Source: Ricinus communis (lineage: Eukaryota; Streptophyta; Magnoliopsida; Malpighiales; Euphorbiaceae). From it: 64,000 nucleotides of DNA. The position numbers were made by a program, and so were the translations under genes. Numbering within the stretch: the first letter of the stretch is position 1; each line of letters opens with the position of its first letter. The notes under the pieces were generated by a model. The model did no database searches. It saw only the letters and a list, made by a program, of their open reading frames with translations, and was not told the origin of the DNA. Location of the stretch: contig NC_063259.1 of assembly GCF_019578655.1 (NCBI RefSeq), positions 17,946,489 through 18,010,488 of the forward strand. The letters run 5' to 3'. Below, piece after piece: positions 32,440-42,304 of the stretch.

Positions 32440-32720
32440 CGCAAGTAGGGAGTTTGGCGGTTCGAGATGTCGAAGGAAAGCTTGGATTTCAGGGGTTCAC
32501 CACAGTTTCTGTGGGCATCATGGGTTGGATCCCCAGGCCATGCTGATAAGCAAGGCCGAAGTCTTACCCGTGATGAACATGCACATATAGAGTTTGGAAA
32601 ATTGACCGTCCACCACGGCTTCCGAGGCCACCACAAGCTGTAACACCAGGTCGTGTTGACCAGCACGGACATGCCCTCGCCCGTGCTGACCCTCGTGACT
32701 ATAAAAGCAAGCCATTTCAA
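32440..32720 (+). promoter_or_regulatory. LTR-like promoter block upstream of ORF3, element B
   Basis: CpG-rich block with LTR-like phrases: 'ccaccacggcttccgaggcc', 'tcgtgttgaccagcacgg', 'cccgtgctgaccctcg', then TATA box TATAAAAG at 32,700. The order of phrases parallels the LTR promoters of B (TATA at 18,109 and 36,825). Inferred to be a promoter for ORF3. Confidence 0.55.
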
Positions 32721-32805
32721 ACCTCTTCCAACTTTTCCCTCTCTAAACTTCTAAGGTACTTTTCTTCTTCTTCTCAATTCTTATTACCTATCACGGCAAT
32801 TTCAA

Positions 32806-33286
32806 GTAAGTTTCTTCACCTTTTACTTTTATTTGGTTAAATTTGATTTTTTTTATGTATTTTTTTACTATTTAGAACATTTTGATATGCTCTAGTAGTT
32901 GTCAATATTTATTGCTTTGATTGGTTTATTGTTTTATTTTATTTTATTTTTATTTACACTGCTTGAGTTTGATTTGGATTATATTTAGCTCAGATTAGTT
33001 GCTGTATTTGTGTGATTTTGAATAATGACATGCTAAGTCTGGGGTTCGGGAGCAGTAAAGTTAATTTATAGTATTCTATTTAGTATAATTCTCTTTATTT
33101 GGTGCGTAATACTATGGGCTGGAATGCCATTGTGAATTAGTTTTCTACAAGAAATTGAAGCTTTAGTCTTAGTTTTAAGCCTAAAGTTTTTTGTTAATCA
33201 AATTATAGCCGTTATGCTGCTAAATATTTTATGTAATTTATGTTAACTTGATTTCTTGTCCGAATACTAATGATTGACCGTATTAG
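32806..33286 (+). other. Predicted leader intron of ORF3, element B
   Basis: Donor CAA/GTAAGTTT and acceptor TATTAG/GCAATATG with a CTAAT branch-like site shortly before. Position relative to TATA box and ORF3 start agrees with element C. It contains an AAGTCTGGGG motif near 33,035. Confidence 0.5.
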
Positions 33287-33291
33287 GCAAT

Positions 33292-34860
33292 ATGAGGGAC
33301 CGAGATCAATCCCATCGAAAGCAACCGCAATGCACCGCTACTAGCAAGCGCTCGCGTGGCGAGGGAACTTTTTCTTCCACTTCACTTTCACTAGCACCAG
33401 CACCAGCACCCCCACTGTAACAACAACTAGTCTGAGCACGAAGAACATCAGCTGCAAATCCACCCACACCTGGTCGACATCCCTTATGGACATTTTAAAA
33501 TGCTGATAACGAGAGCCGCTTCCAAGTCATGAGAAGGAAGCAAGTAATGGCCGGACGATGCATTGACTTTGTATCCCTGGAGAGAGTGGGATTGGCTCAG
33601 GATGTTTATGCACTGTTTGACACATTGCCTTACGCATGATTCTTCGACATCATTAAGCCTACCTACAGCGAGCTCACCATTGAATTCCTTAGCACCTTCT
33701 TCCTACAGCAATAGATCACAAACTGGCATCAACCTGATGCAGTTTACTTCAGACTTAGAGGAAGGGAGTTCTCAATGTCAGTTCCTCAATTCGGTATGCA
33801 TTTGGGTTTATGGACTGAGCAGGAGACCTCATGCGAGGACTATCAAGGATGCATCTACATTAACCCAATCTCGTACGACACCATGTGGGATTCATTAGTA
33901 CTCAGGCTAGAATCATACTACCCCAGCAGGTCTAAGGTGTCTAGCCTTCCAGATCATCTCCACTATCTTAATACACTGTTAGCTTACACTATTATAGGCC
34001 GAGCAAATAGTTTTGGAGCGGTCACACTGACCGATGTATTCATTCTCTGGGCTATGCAACATTGCAAGAAGCTTGACATGGGATATTTATTGGCTCGTCA
34101 AGTCCATTCCTTCATAGTCGACGCCTAGAAGAAGATGCACTGCTGTTTTGGCCCATATGTGACTAGGTTGGCCAAGAGACTGGATGTACTAGATAACTAT
34201 CTATCCAAGCTTTCTCAAATTGGTGACATGACACTATTAGGGGATAGACAGATGATCAACATGCAGATGATCACGGCCACTAGACACCTACATGGGATTG
34301 AGTACAGTATCGTCAGTGCAATAGTTAGGGAAGCTAGAGAGGCAGCAGTTCGAGGAGCCCAAGACCCTATGGCTGAGATTCCAGATGTTAGGATTCCTAA
34401 CCCAGCCAGAGCATTTATGCCTACATCTGGAGCTTCCTCTTCTTACTCTGCAGGGACATCGAGTGCTCAGATTAGTGGTTTGGCTGACCGACTAGATTGA
34501 GTTTGTGATTTACAGGAGCAACACTATACTGAGTTTGTGCAGCACAGAAAGGAGTTTGGGTAGTTTCAAGATGAGACTGGGGCACAGTTCCAAGGGTTAA
34601 ATGATATGCTCCAGTATCTTATGCATGGATTGGATAGGCAGGCCACCTACACGGACCTAATGGCAGAGCAGATACAAAAGATGGCAGATTCCGGAGCACA
34701 AAATCAGAGATTCATCGATGACATGGAATTTGATCTAGTAGGTTGTTTCACGGATCTTGTGCCACCACCATCGCCCCCTCTTCCAGTGCCTTCCCCTACT
34801 CCTCACCTTCTAACGATCCAACCAGTGAGGATGTGCCTTCGGCAGACTACCAGCAGTGAT
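33292..34860 (+). pseudogene. Athila third ORF (ORF3, env-position) of element B
   Basis: Aligns throughout with ORF3 of C: MRDRDQSHRKQPQ, KRSRGEGT, MAGRCIDFVSLERVGLAQDVYALFDTLPYA, YSELTIEFLSTFFLQQ, AVYFRLRGREFSMSVPQFGMHLGLWTEQE, SYDTMWDSLVLRLESYYPSRSK, LTDVFILWAMQHCKKLDMGYLLARQVHSF, KKMHCCFGPYVTRLAKRL. Frame 1 is kept from 33,292 to about 34,800, with about eight nonsense changes (Gln, Trp, Arg codons); a small shift occurs near 34,810. Function unknown; no membrane segment seen. The last part of the long frame (to 35,076, Phe-rich) is translated 3' UTR. Confidence 0.85.
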
Positions 34861-36284
34861 AAAAATTTGTGTTCTATTTCTTTTTCTTTTCCTTTTTATT
34901 TTCTTTCTTTATTTTTATTTTTATTTTATTTTATTTTGTTTTCGTTTCTTTTTGCATTTTCATTTCATTTTATTTTCTTTCATTATTCTTTCATCTTCTG
35001 TTATTTTTGTGGAACACTTTGCTTTGCCTTTATGCTATTTACATTTAATATGATCTTCATTCTTCTTATGTGCTAGCTATGTTATATATCCATTTTGTTT
35101 TCTAACATTGAGGGCAGTGTTATACTCAAGTGTGGGTGGGCATCTGTGGTTTTATTACCCCTTGATTGTTTAGGCAATAATAATGGACTATCCATAGGAG
35201 GTTAGGACCTAGGTTCTTCATGACATTTAAGCTTAGTTTATTCTTTTGTAATTAATGACTTAATTCACACACTAGTAATTGATTGTCCCTCTCAATTTTT
35301 ATTCTTGGAAAGCAATTTCACTGTAATCAATATGTCAATTTGGCCGGGTTAAACCAGTGTTGCTTGACTTTCTTGCAAATTTACAACCTTTATCTTTGAA
35401 CTTTGATTATGCCAATCTCTTATACAATTTATGTGATGATTCAATTGATAAGTCTGGGAACCAATTGCAAATTTTAGCCACTTCAAACGTGAGTTTTTGA
35501 ACAAAAATTTAAGCATCCATTGCAAATTGTGCTCATGATTTTTCTAGTTTGAGTGTGCGCTGTACTTAATGTTGTGTCTAGAACTTACTCTGTAATACTT
35601 ATTGAGATTACATGAACTTTTGAATACGATTAGATGATTAGGGCAACTTAGGATTCACCACATCTGGCCAAAAGCCTACCCTTTGTTTCCATTAGTTAGC
35701 CAATTTTGAGCCTTAACCTATTCTTCATGATTTGCACCTATACACTACATCTACACCATTCTATACATTTATCTTTTCTTTCACACTGTATACTGAATAA
35801 TTATGTATGCTTCTTCTTTTATGGAATCATAGTGCCTAATTTTGTTATAAATTCACTTAGTCTTTTTAATCATTCTTTGATGCTCCATTCAATCCAAATT
35901 GTATAGCTATTCTCACTGTTTATGTCACTAATCATGCAGCCCTTGTGTAAGCTGTTGTGGCATATATATGTTGAAAAAAAAAAAGAAAAAGAAAAAGAAG
36001 AGAAAATTTTTGACTTATTTCTAAGCTCTTTTCTCTTTTTGATTTAATTCTTGTGGGCATCCTTTACTTCAAATAAGGCTTAGTGAGTATTTTTCTCGAT
36101 TTGGCATTCAGCTCCTGAAGCAATTCATTCTAAATAATTACATGATTTTTCAGTAGATGTTACACTTCTATCCAAATATTCTTACCCTTACCTTAGCCGC
36201 ATTTCAACCCTTATAAAGACCCTTTGATTTTGGTATTTATTTATTTGTAGTGGCGAAGATGAGATTTATGAGCAAGGTCATTGA
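34861..36284 (+). other. 3' untranslated region of element B
   Basis: T-rich non-coding DNA aligned with the element C 3' UTR. It starts with a long pyrimidine tract (34,870-34,990), holds the polypurine-like motif at 35,111-35,141, and 'gccaaaagcctaccctttg' near 35,667. Phe-rich open frames here are artefacts of the T-rich composition. Confidence 0.8.
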
Positions 36285-36302
36285 TTGCTTGAGGACAAGC
36301 AA
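36285..36302 (+). other. Conserved hairpin before 3' LTR, element B
   Basis: TTGCTTGAGGACAAGCAA, identical to those of C and E, seven bases before the polypurine tract. Confidence 0.85.
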
Positions 36303-36307
36303 AAGCT

Positions 36308-36323
36308 TAAGTGTGGGGTGGTT
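36308..36323 (+). other. Polypurine tract of element B
   Basis: TAAGTGTGGGGTGGTT immediately before the 3' LTR start TGATATGC. Confidence 0.8.
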
Positions 36324-37862
36324 TGATATGCATTATTTTATACATGTTTATATGCCTAATTACTTCCATTTTTTTGCACAGTTATCTTGTTTAATGCCAG
36401 AATCACCTGTGTTTTGGTTCCTTTCATGTTTTAGGTGATTATAAATGGGCATTATCAGTAGTCGAGGGAAATACGTGCAAATACTGACTAGAATCTATCA
36501 AAATTGAGCAAGGGCTACTATATCAAGGTTGAGCATGGCCTGGATTTTGGCCGTCCTGAACCATCAATACTTGACCCTCAAGAGTGTCATTTTGGCATGA
36601 TTTCTGAGGCCACCACGACCTTCATCATGGCCCGTGGTGGCTCAGCACCGGCGAGGGCACGGTTAGGGAGAAGAGGTTGATTTTTCGGGACTCGAAGGTC
36701 CAACACAGGCTTGAGCACAGCCGTGCTGACCAACACAGGCTTGAGCACGGTCGTGCTGACCAGCACAAGCTTGAACACGGCCGTGCTGACCAACATAGGC
36801 TTGAGCACATCCATGCTGAGACATTATATAGGCAAAATCGAGTTCTTTTGTAATGGGTTCGATTTTTTGACTCTAGATCTCACATAGATGCGCGAGTCAC
36901 CCTTTTTAGACTTCGATATTCGACTTTGTGAGATCATATTTCGCATATTGAAGGATGGATTTCAGTGGTTCAAGCATCACATTAAAGATCAATAGTGGGT
37001 TTTGAGGCAAATCAAGATGCAATTTGGTAGATCAACCGCAGTGTATATTCAAATTTTGAGCTGTTTATCCAATTTGAAGGAAAATGGTGTATCTATTTCA
37101 TTTTCTTTATTCTTTCATTGTTATTGAATTCCTAGCTGTTTTAGACAAGAACATATGTAGCTAGATCGATAAAACCTATTGGGATTTCCTTACTATGTTG
37201 GCTTAGTACTAAATTGATAGATTGTTTGAGTTCCTTTTTGTATTCTTTTTGCTTTCAGTATTAATAAGATATCGCATTATTCATGAGACGTTGCGAATTG
37301 TGTTCCTTAGATTGCTTTCTGTAATTGAGAAATTCATCAAGTAATCGGAAGAACTAGTTAATGATCACTAGAGATAAGGGTAATTGACTAGCCGGATTAA
37401 GAATTAACAAAGCTTAATAGAGGCAGATTAAAGCTTAATGCTAACTTAATAATCGATCGTTAGAAAGAGATTCCAACTTTAGGTTCTTAGGTTTAGGAAT
37501 TCGGTTATCTCGAGAGGGAGACCGAATTCAGTTAAGAATTTGTCCACGGGTAGCATAATTGGATTCATCAATCTGTTGTCTTTTGTTTCATTGCCAACTA
37601 GTTTAGGTTCCCTTTAGGTTTGCATTTCTTGTCTTGATTGTTTCATTTATTTATTTCATTCTTGCATCTCATTTAGAACTCAGTTTCCAGTTATTAGTAA
37701 ATTTAGAATTCATCCATCATATATTTTAGGTTAGATAACAAAGAACGAAGTAGTAACTCTGGTTTTCACTTTCCCGAGAACATGACGTTGATACTCGCCA
37801 TTAGTGCTATACTGCATCGATAGGTTCACTGCCTTAGATTGTAGCTGTAGAAATAGCCTATT
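36324..37862 (+). mobile_element. Element B 3' LTR
   Basis: Begins TGATATGCATTATTTTATACATG, ends near 'aatagcctatta' (CA lost). Contains four tandem 30-bp CpG-rich units (36,700-36,819) directly upstream of the TATA box TATATA at 36,825, whereas the 5' LTR has one. No target duplication can be shown because the 5' end is truncated. Confidence 0.9.
36700..36819 (+). repeat. Four 30-bp tandem CpG-rich units in LTR promoter
   Basis: Units start at 36,700, 36,730, 36,760 and 36,790; consensus 'ccaacacaggcttgagcac' plus 'ggccgtgctga'. Each unit has the near-palindrome CACGGCCGTG. The array ends six bases before TATATA. Confidence 0.92.
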
Positions 37863-38800
37863 AGTCCCTGATCCAAAAAAATTACATTTTAGTCCCTCGA
37901 TAGGTCAAATGCCAGTATGGCTTCCGGAAAACATAAAAACAAGTCAAATTATGCCCCGATGTGGGAAATTTCAACCCAAGTACCTGATAGTGGAAAATTA
38001 CCAAATTGACCTGAAGCGGCAAATTATTTCCTAGAAGTGGAAAACAGCTAGAGAGAAGTCTCTACAATCACCAATTCAATAGGCCTGGTCCCAATTCAAC
38101 GAGTGTAGCTCCCAATTCAATTGGAGTAGTTCCCCAAAAGGCAAGCGAAGTCCTCAACCCAAGCAGGCAAAGTCCTTAATCTAAGTAGGCGAAGTTCTCA
38201 ACACAAGCTGATGTGGCCCCCATATCGAATCAGCAATCAAAGATCGAGCTTACAAGGCGTGGCTTCTATAGCTCACATATCCTTTTACTATATCCTAGTT
38301 CTCTATGATTTATCTCAGTTTATTTAATGCATTGCTCATAAATTTTGATAAATTGGGGGCAGCTATCAGCACCCCTTTTCCGGATCTAGATATCGAGGGA
38401 AGAATGAAAAACCCTATGATGAAAGTTACTGCCACCTCGGGTCTCGGGAGGTGAAGGACGGGAGAGGTGAGGATAGAGTCGAGGTTAATCCAGTTGGAGT
38501 TATCTTTTCTGGACCTAATTATAAGAAAAAAATTAAGTTTGAGGGTCAAAACGGCAGTTTTCATAATTCTACGGACCTAATTGCAATTTTTAAAATTTCC
38601 TCTACATAGAGGCAATCGGCTCTACATAAAGACTATTGGGTTTCTTACAATCTGATGTCATTTTTTGCGATGATTTTACGTCTAGATGCAGATTCTAGAA
38701 GGTTTCCTTATAGAGTCTATAATTCAAGAACAACTAGATCTCCATCTAGAGAGGATGGAACTTAGATACTGCAGAGATTGGCTTTAGTGGAAATTATTAG
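37863..38800 (+). mobile_element. Tat-type 3' end, polypurine tract and LTR start
   Basis: 37,863-38,060 is unclassified. 38,100-38,210 has imperfect repeats around 'aagcaggcaaagtcct' and 'agtaggcgaagttctca'. At 38,352 a polypurine tract (attgggggcagc) is followed by TATCAGCACCCC, which aligns with the LTR start at 1,439 (minus). The LTR is recognisable to about 38,800, then fades, so this is the edge of a Tat-type element joined to the end of element B. Confidence 0.55.
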
Positions 38801-39310
38801 TGATGTTTTAGTATCATTGAAGGCATGTTTATTTATGTGACATTTATTAATTTAATGGTAGTTTATAATTAAATTCAATTTATTCTATATATTATATTTT
38901 AATTGATAAGTCCAACACTATTAGATGAAGTATTCATTTTTAAGCGGTTGAGAATATCAGTGACAAATGCCTTAGCACTAGTATTATAAAAAGGGTTCCC
39001 TATTATAGAATTTTTGATTGAGCATCACTAACCTAGAAAACTGGCTAATTACATATTTTCCACGTTAAGTATGAGATGCTAATGATGATAGAATGGCGAG
39101 TCTCATGTCATTCAATATTTGATACTAAAACAACTAATAAAAAATACTTGTCCGATAAGTATTATGAATATTGATGCACTTGATATAAATTACATGGGGT
39201 TTACTTCTCGTCAATAGTTTATGTTAACCTAAGTCTTTTCATGACAATAGGCACCCTTGAATTTGACATTAACAATTAAATTGAGTATCTTTAACCTTAA
39301 ATTTTAAGTG
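38801..39310. other. AT-rich sequence of unknown origin
   Basis: No open frame or known repeat. It contains a TATA-like 'tattataaaaagggttccc' near 38,974. Since the SIRE-like copia LTR at 40,711 needs an upstream part, this stretch may be U3 of that LTR, separated from it by the solo LTR at 39,353. No second copy is available for proof. Confidence 0.35.
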
Positions 39311-39346
39311 TCTTCCTTAAAGGATTCATCTATATCTTAGAAAGAT
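39311..39346 (+). repeat. 36-bp direct repeat flanking solo LTR, left copy
   Basis: 'tcttccttaaaggattcatc' and on to 'cttagaaagat'; the right copy is at 40,675-40,710 with one or two changes. Confidence 0.88.
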
Positions 39347-39352
39347 AAAAAA

Positions 39353-40670
39353 TGCGGTCTAAACCTAAGGCAGTGAACCTATCGATTCGGCCTAGCACTA
39401 GTGAGTATCAAGGTCGTATCCTTGGAGATCGGGTGAACCTAAAGTTACTACTGCTTGCTATGTTATCTAGTCTGAAATAAGGTGTGAGAAGTCTAAATTA
39501 ATTAACTAATGACTATGAGTGCAAATAAATGAATGAACATCAACTAATAATCGAAAGACAACCGCAAGAAGAGAAACAAACCCAAAGGGGACCTAAGTGA
39601 TGGAATTCTAAGGTTGATTTTATAAATTACCAATCTTGCTTACCCGTGCCTAAATCCTGAATCGAACTCGGTTCCTCTCTCAAGCTCACCGAGTTCCTAA
39701 ACCTCCACTAACCTAATGGAATCTCTTCCTATCATATTATTATAGATTAGCATTAAGCATGATTTAGAACTATTAAAAGTTGTTAATTCTTAATCCGGCG
39801 AGTAAATTAACCTTATCTCTAAGTGTTAACTACCAGTTCTTACTATTCAAATTCCAATTGTAACAAGCATTTCTCAATATCAAGAAACAACCTAAAAGAC
39901 AATTAATTCAACGTCTCAAATTAGCTGAATCAAACTTTATTACTAAACAGTAAGAAGATTACAAGAATGGCAATTAAAAATCTAATAACTAAGCACAATC
40001 CATCAACAAAGGTGAACCCCAATGGGTTCGGCAGCCCTAGCTACTCATAATGAAAGAAACAAATACAAAAGGAAGTAAACAACAGAAAAGGAAATGGAAC
40101 ATGTAATCCCTCTTCTCTCGAATCGGAGTGGAAATGTCGCAAGCCAACTCTGAAACCAGCCTCAAGTATGGATCTCGGATGTCTCGATCAATCGTCTAGA
40201 ACCTTCAATCTCTACTTGAATCTCCCAAATCAATCCTTTGAAATGATGTTGGTTTCCCAAAATGTCAAGAACAGAGGTGTAAAAGTGGGGGGTCGCACGC
40301 GTAGAGAAGTTTAGAAATCAGAAGCGGAACCATGTTTCATTTTGCGTGCGCCTACTTATAGGCAGAAGTGCCCTAGCCCATGCCGACGGGCAAGGGAGGC
40401 CGTGCAAATATGCATGGTCGTGCAACTGCCCGTGCAAAAGCCTCGAATTGCACGCCAACAAGGAATCGAATATGACAAACATCTAATATGCGTAAATCAT
40501 CCATATAGCTTGGTTTCTGCCCGGAAATCAATCAATTTCCCATCAAGGAGTCCGAAAACCTGAAAAACTAAAAAACATACCAAAGTGCGATCAAACAGGA
40601 ATAAATATGACTCAAATGCACGAATAAACGATTGATAAACAGTCAATAAATATGCATAGAATCATCTACA
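39353..40670 (-). mobile_element. Athila-type solo LTR, minus strand
   Basis: On the minus strand it reads TGTAGATGATTCTATGC at 40,670 to CCGCA at 39,353. It aligns with the R-U5 of element C ('gcatcgataggttc', 'acccgtgcctaaatcctgaa', 'ttctcaatatcaagaaac'). CpG-rich block with 'ggccgtgc' at 40,370-40,450 and TATA-like 'ctataagtagg' on the minus strand near 40,357. There is no internal region, so it is a solo LTR. The two flanks carry a 36-bp repeat instead of a 5-bp duplication. Confidence 0.85.
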
Positions 40671-40674
40671 CCAG

Positions 40675-40710
40675 TCTTCCTTAAAGGATTCATCTATACC
40701 TTAGAAAGAT
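40675..40710 (+). repeat. 36-bp direct repeat flanking solo LTR, right copy
   Basis: Right-hand copy of the 39,311 repeat, four bases outside the LTR end. Confidence 0.88.
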
Positions 40711-41422
40711 CAAGAATCATTTCTACCTCCTAAATTGCAACCGCCATCAAGTAGTCGCAACCACAAAAGCCTCTCAACCGTAACATCCGAGTTAGGAGTG
40801 CAAATAAGGTGTAGCGACTGTAATTGTGCTTTGATAGTGCATTTAATGCACTATCTAGAGCTTAAAGCAATAATATGGCCTATATTCATAAAGTAATGTC
40901 TCTTCGATGTTTTGAGGCTATGAATACCCTTGCCAAATGACTTCTATAGTTGATCAACAACCTCTTATTGTGTCGTATTCATTGTTAAATTCTTTCACAC
41001 CTTCTTTATTACTTTTGTGTGTAATTAACATTCGAAAGGTTCTTAAAGAGCTCTAAATGTTCTCGTAAGGTTTTGAGTGTTAACCTAAAAAATTGAGATT
41101 AGGTTTAAGAGTTAGCCTAGGTAAAACTATTGAAGGATTTGTGTTTTAGGTATTAAAATATAAGCGTAAAGGTTTAGTATGAGCCTCAAAGACTAAGTTG
41201 GAAATGAGTTTACGAAACCCCATTATATTGTGTATTGAGATAGTGGAATACCCAAGTGGGAATTGAGGAGTGGATGTAGGGTTGGTTAATACCCGAACCA
41301 CTATAAACTTGCGTGTTCTTTATTCTTCTCTACTCTTCTATTCTTTCTCATCATATTTTTAATCAATCATCGTTCTTGTATTCACCAATTCAAACCCCCC
41401 TTCTTGTTCATAAGGAAAAACA
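40711..41422 (+). mobile_element. Copia 5' LTR, 3' part
   Basis: Non-coding DNA ending CA at 41,422, two bases before the primer site. A 'ccactataaacttgcgtg' TATA-like box at about 41,302 and a T/C-rich stretch (41,320-41,350) fit an LTR promoter and leader. The upstream boundary is obscured by the solo LTR insertion. Confidence 0.6.
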
Positions 41423-41424
41423 AG

Positions 41425-41436
41425 TGGTGTTAGAGC
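41425..41436 (+). other. Primer-binding site, tRNA-Met type
   Basis: TGGTGTTAGAGC, close to the common plant copia site TGGTATCAGAGC that pairs with initiator tRNA-Met. Confidence 0.75.
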
Positions 41437-41479
41437 GAGGATTCTTCATGAAGCTTAAGTGCAAGAGTTAAAGATTAAT

Positions 41480-42304
41480 ATGGCTAACGAAAGGATACAT
41501 CACCTAAGACCATACTTCGATGGGCTTGATTATACCCATTGGAAGTACAAGTCAGAAATCTACTTGGATAGTGATACAATATATATTTAGGATAGTGTGA
41601 GAAAAGAATGAAAGCCACCAATAAAGCAAGAAGATGGTATAGACATTCCTCGAAATATAGATGAATGGATGGATGCTCATAGAAAAGCAAATGGCAAAAG
41701 TAAGAAAGCTATGATCATCCTCTTTAGTACCTTGTATAGAGAGGAACGTGAGAGAGTTTAACTTCTTTCCACCGCATACAAGATTTGGAAGACCTTGGAG
41801 AATTACCATGAGGGTACTAAATAAGTCAAGTCCAAGAAAATTCAACTCGTGGTGACATAATATGAGCTCTTCAAGGTGAAGCCTAATGAGATCATTAATA
41901 ATATAGCCAACCGGCTTCTCACCATCATCAATAACTTGAGAAAGTTGAGTAAGCACTATGAACTTGTTGACATTAACAATAAGATCCTTAAAGCTCTACC
42001 ACCTAAAGACGATCGTTCAAGAGTGGCAAGTATTGAAGAAGCTAATGAGGACTTGGGGAAGGCATCAACAAATGAACTTATTAGCAAGCTACTTGCCCAC
42101 AAGATGGCTCTTAATAAAGAGGAGGAGCAAGAAAAGGAAAAAGAAATAAATAGGAGGCCATTGGCCCTTAAAAGCTCCAAAAGGCAACAATAAGAGAGTG
42201 ATAGCTCTATTGCATTTGAATATAGTGAAGATGAAGATGTAGAATTGGCTATAGTCTCATGGATAATCAAGGAGATTATGAAGAATAGAAAGAGGGAGAA
42301 AAGG
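41480..42304 (+). pseudogene. SIRE-like copia gag, 5' part
   Basis: A single frame from MANERIHHLRPYFDGLDYTHWKYKSEIYLDS through KIWKTLENYHEGT, VKSKKIQLVV, YELFKVKPNEIINNIANRLLTIINNLRKLSK, VDINNKILKALPPKDDRSRVASIEEANEDLGKASTNELISKLLAHKMAL and an acidic-basic tail. This is the UBN2-like copia gag pattern (particle protein). All breaks are stops at positions where Trp or Gln are expected (such as 41,588 and 41,823); there are no frameshifts. Cut at 42,304 by the solo LTR insertion. Confidence 0.88.
42300..42304 (+). repeat. Target-site duplication AAAGG, left copy
   Basis: AAAGG before the solo LTR; the right copy is at 43,798-43,802. Perfect 5-bp match. Confidence 0.9.

Larger units (their letters stand above)
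17728..37862 (+). mobile_element. Athila-type element B, interrupted by element C
   Basis: 5' LTR (17,728-19,152), primer site, gag, partial RT, RNase H, integrase, ORF3 and 3' LTR (36,324-37,862). Its integrase is split by element C at 22,150/31,729. Without C it is about 10.6 kb. About 2-3 kb between gag and RT are missing. The two LTRs differ by a 5' truncation, a tandem-repeat expansion and many substitutions, so the insertion is old. It is inactive. Confidence 0.88.

Noticed and set aside
34856..35053. Phe-rich 65-codon frame
   Set aside because: T-rich 3' UTR tract of element B; composition artefact.
36587..36814. Repetitive minus-strand frames (VLKPVLVSTA and CSSLCWSARP types)
   Set aside because: Translation of the four 30-bp LTR units; a period divisible by three gives repeated peptides in several frames.
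17728..37862. Element B as a simple insertion into element A
   Set aside because: The rest of element A (RNase H, integrase, ORF3) does not follow B at 37,863; Tat sequence does. No target duplication is visible.
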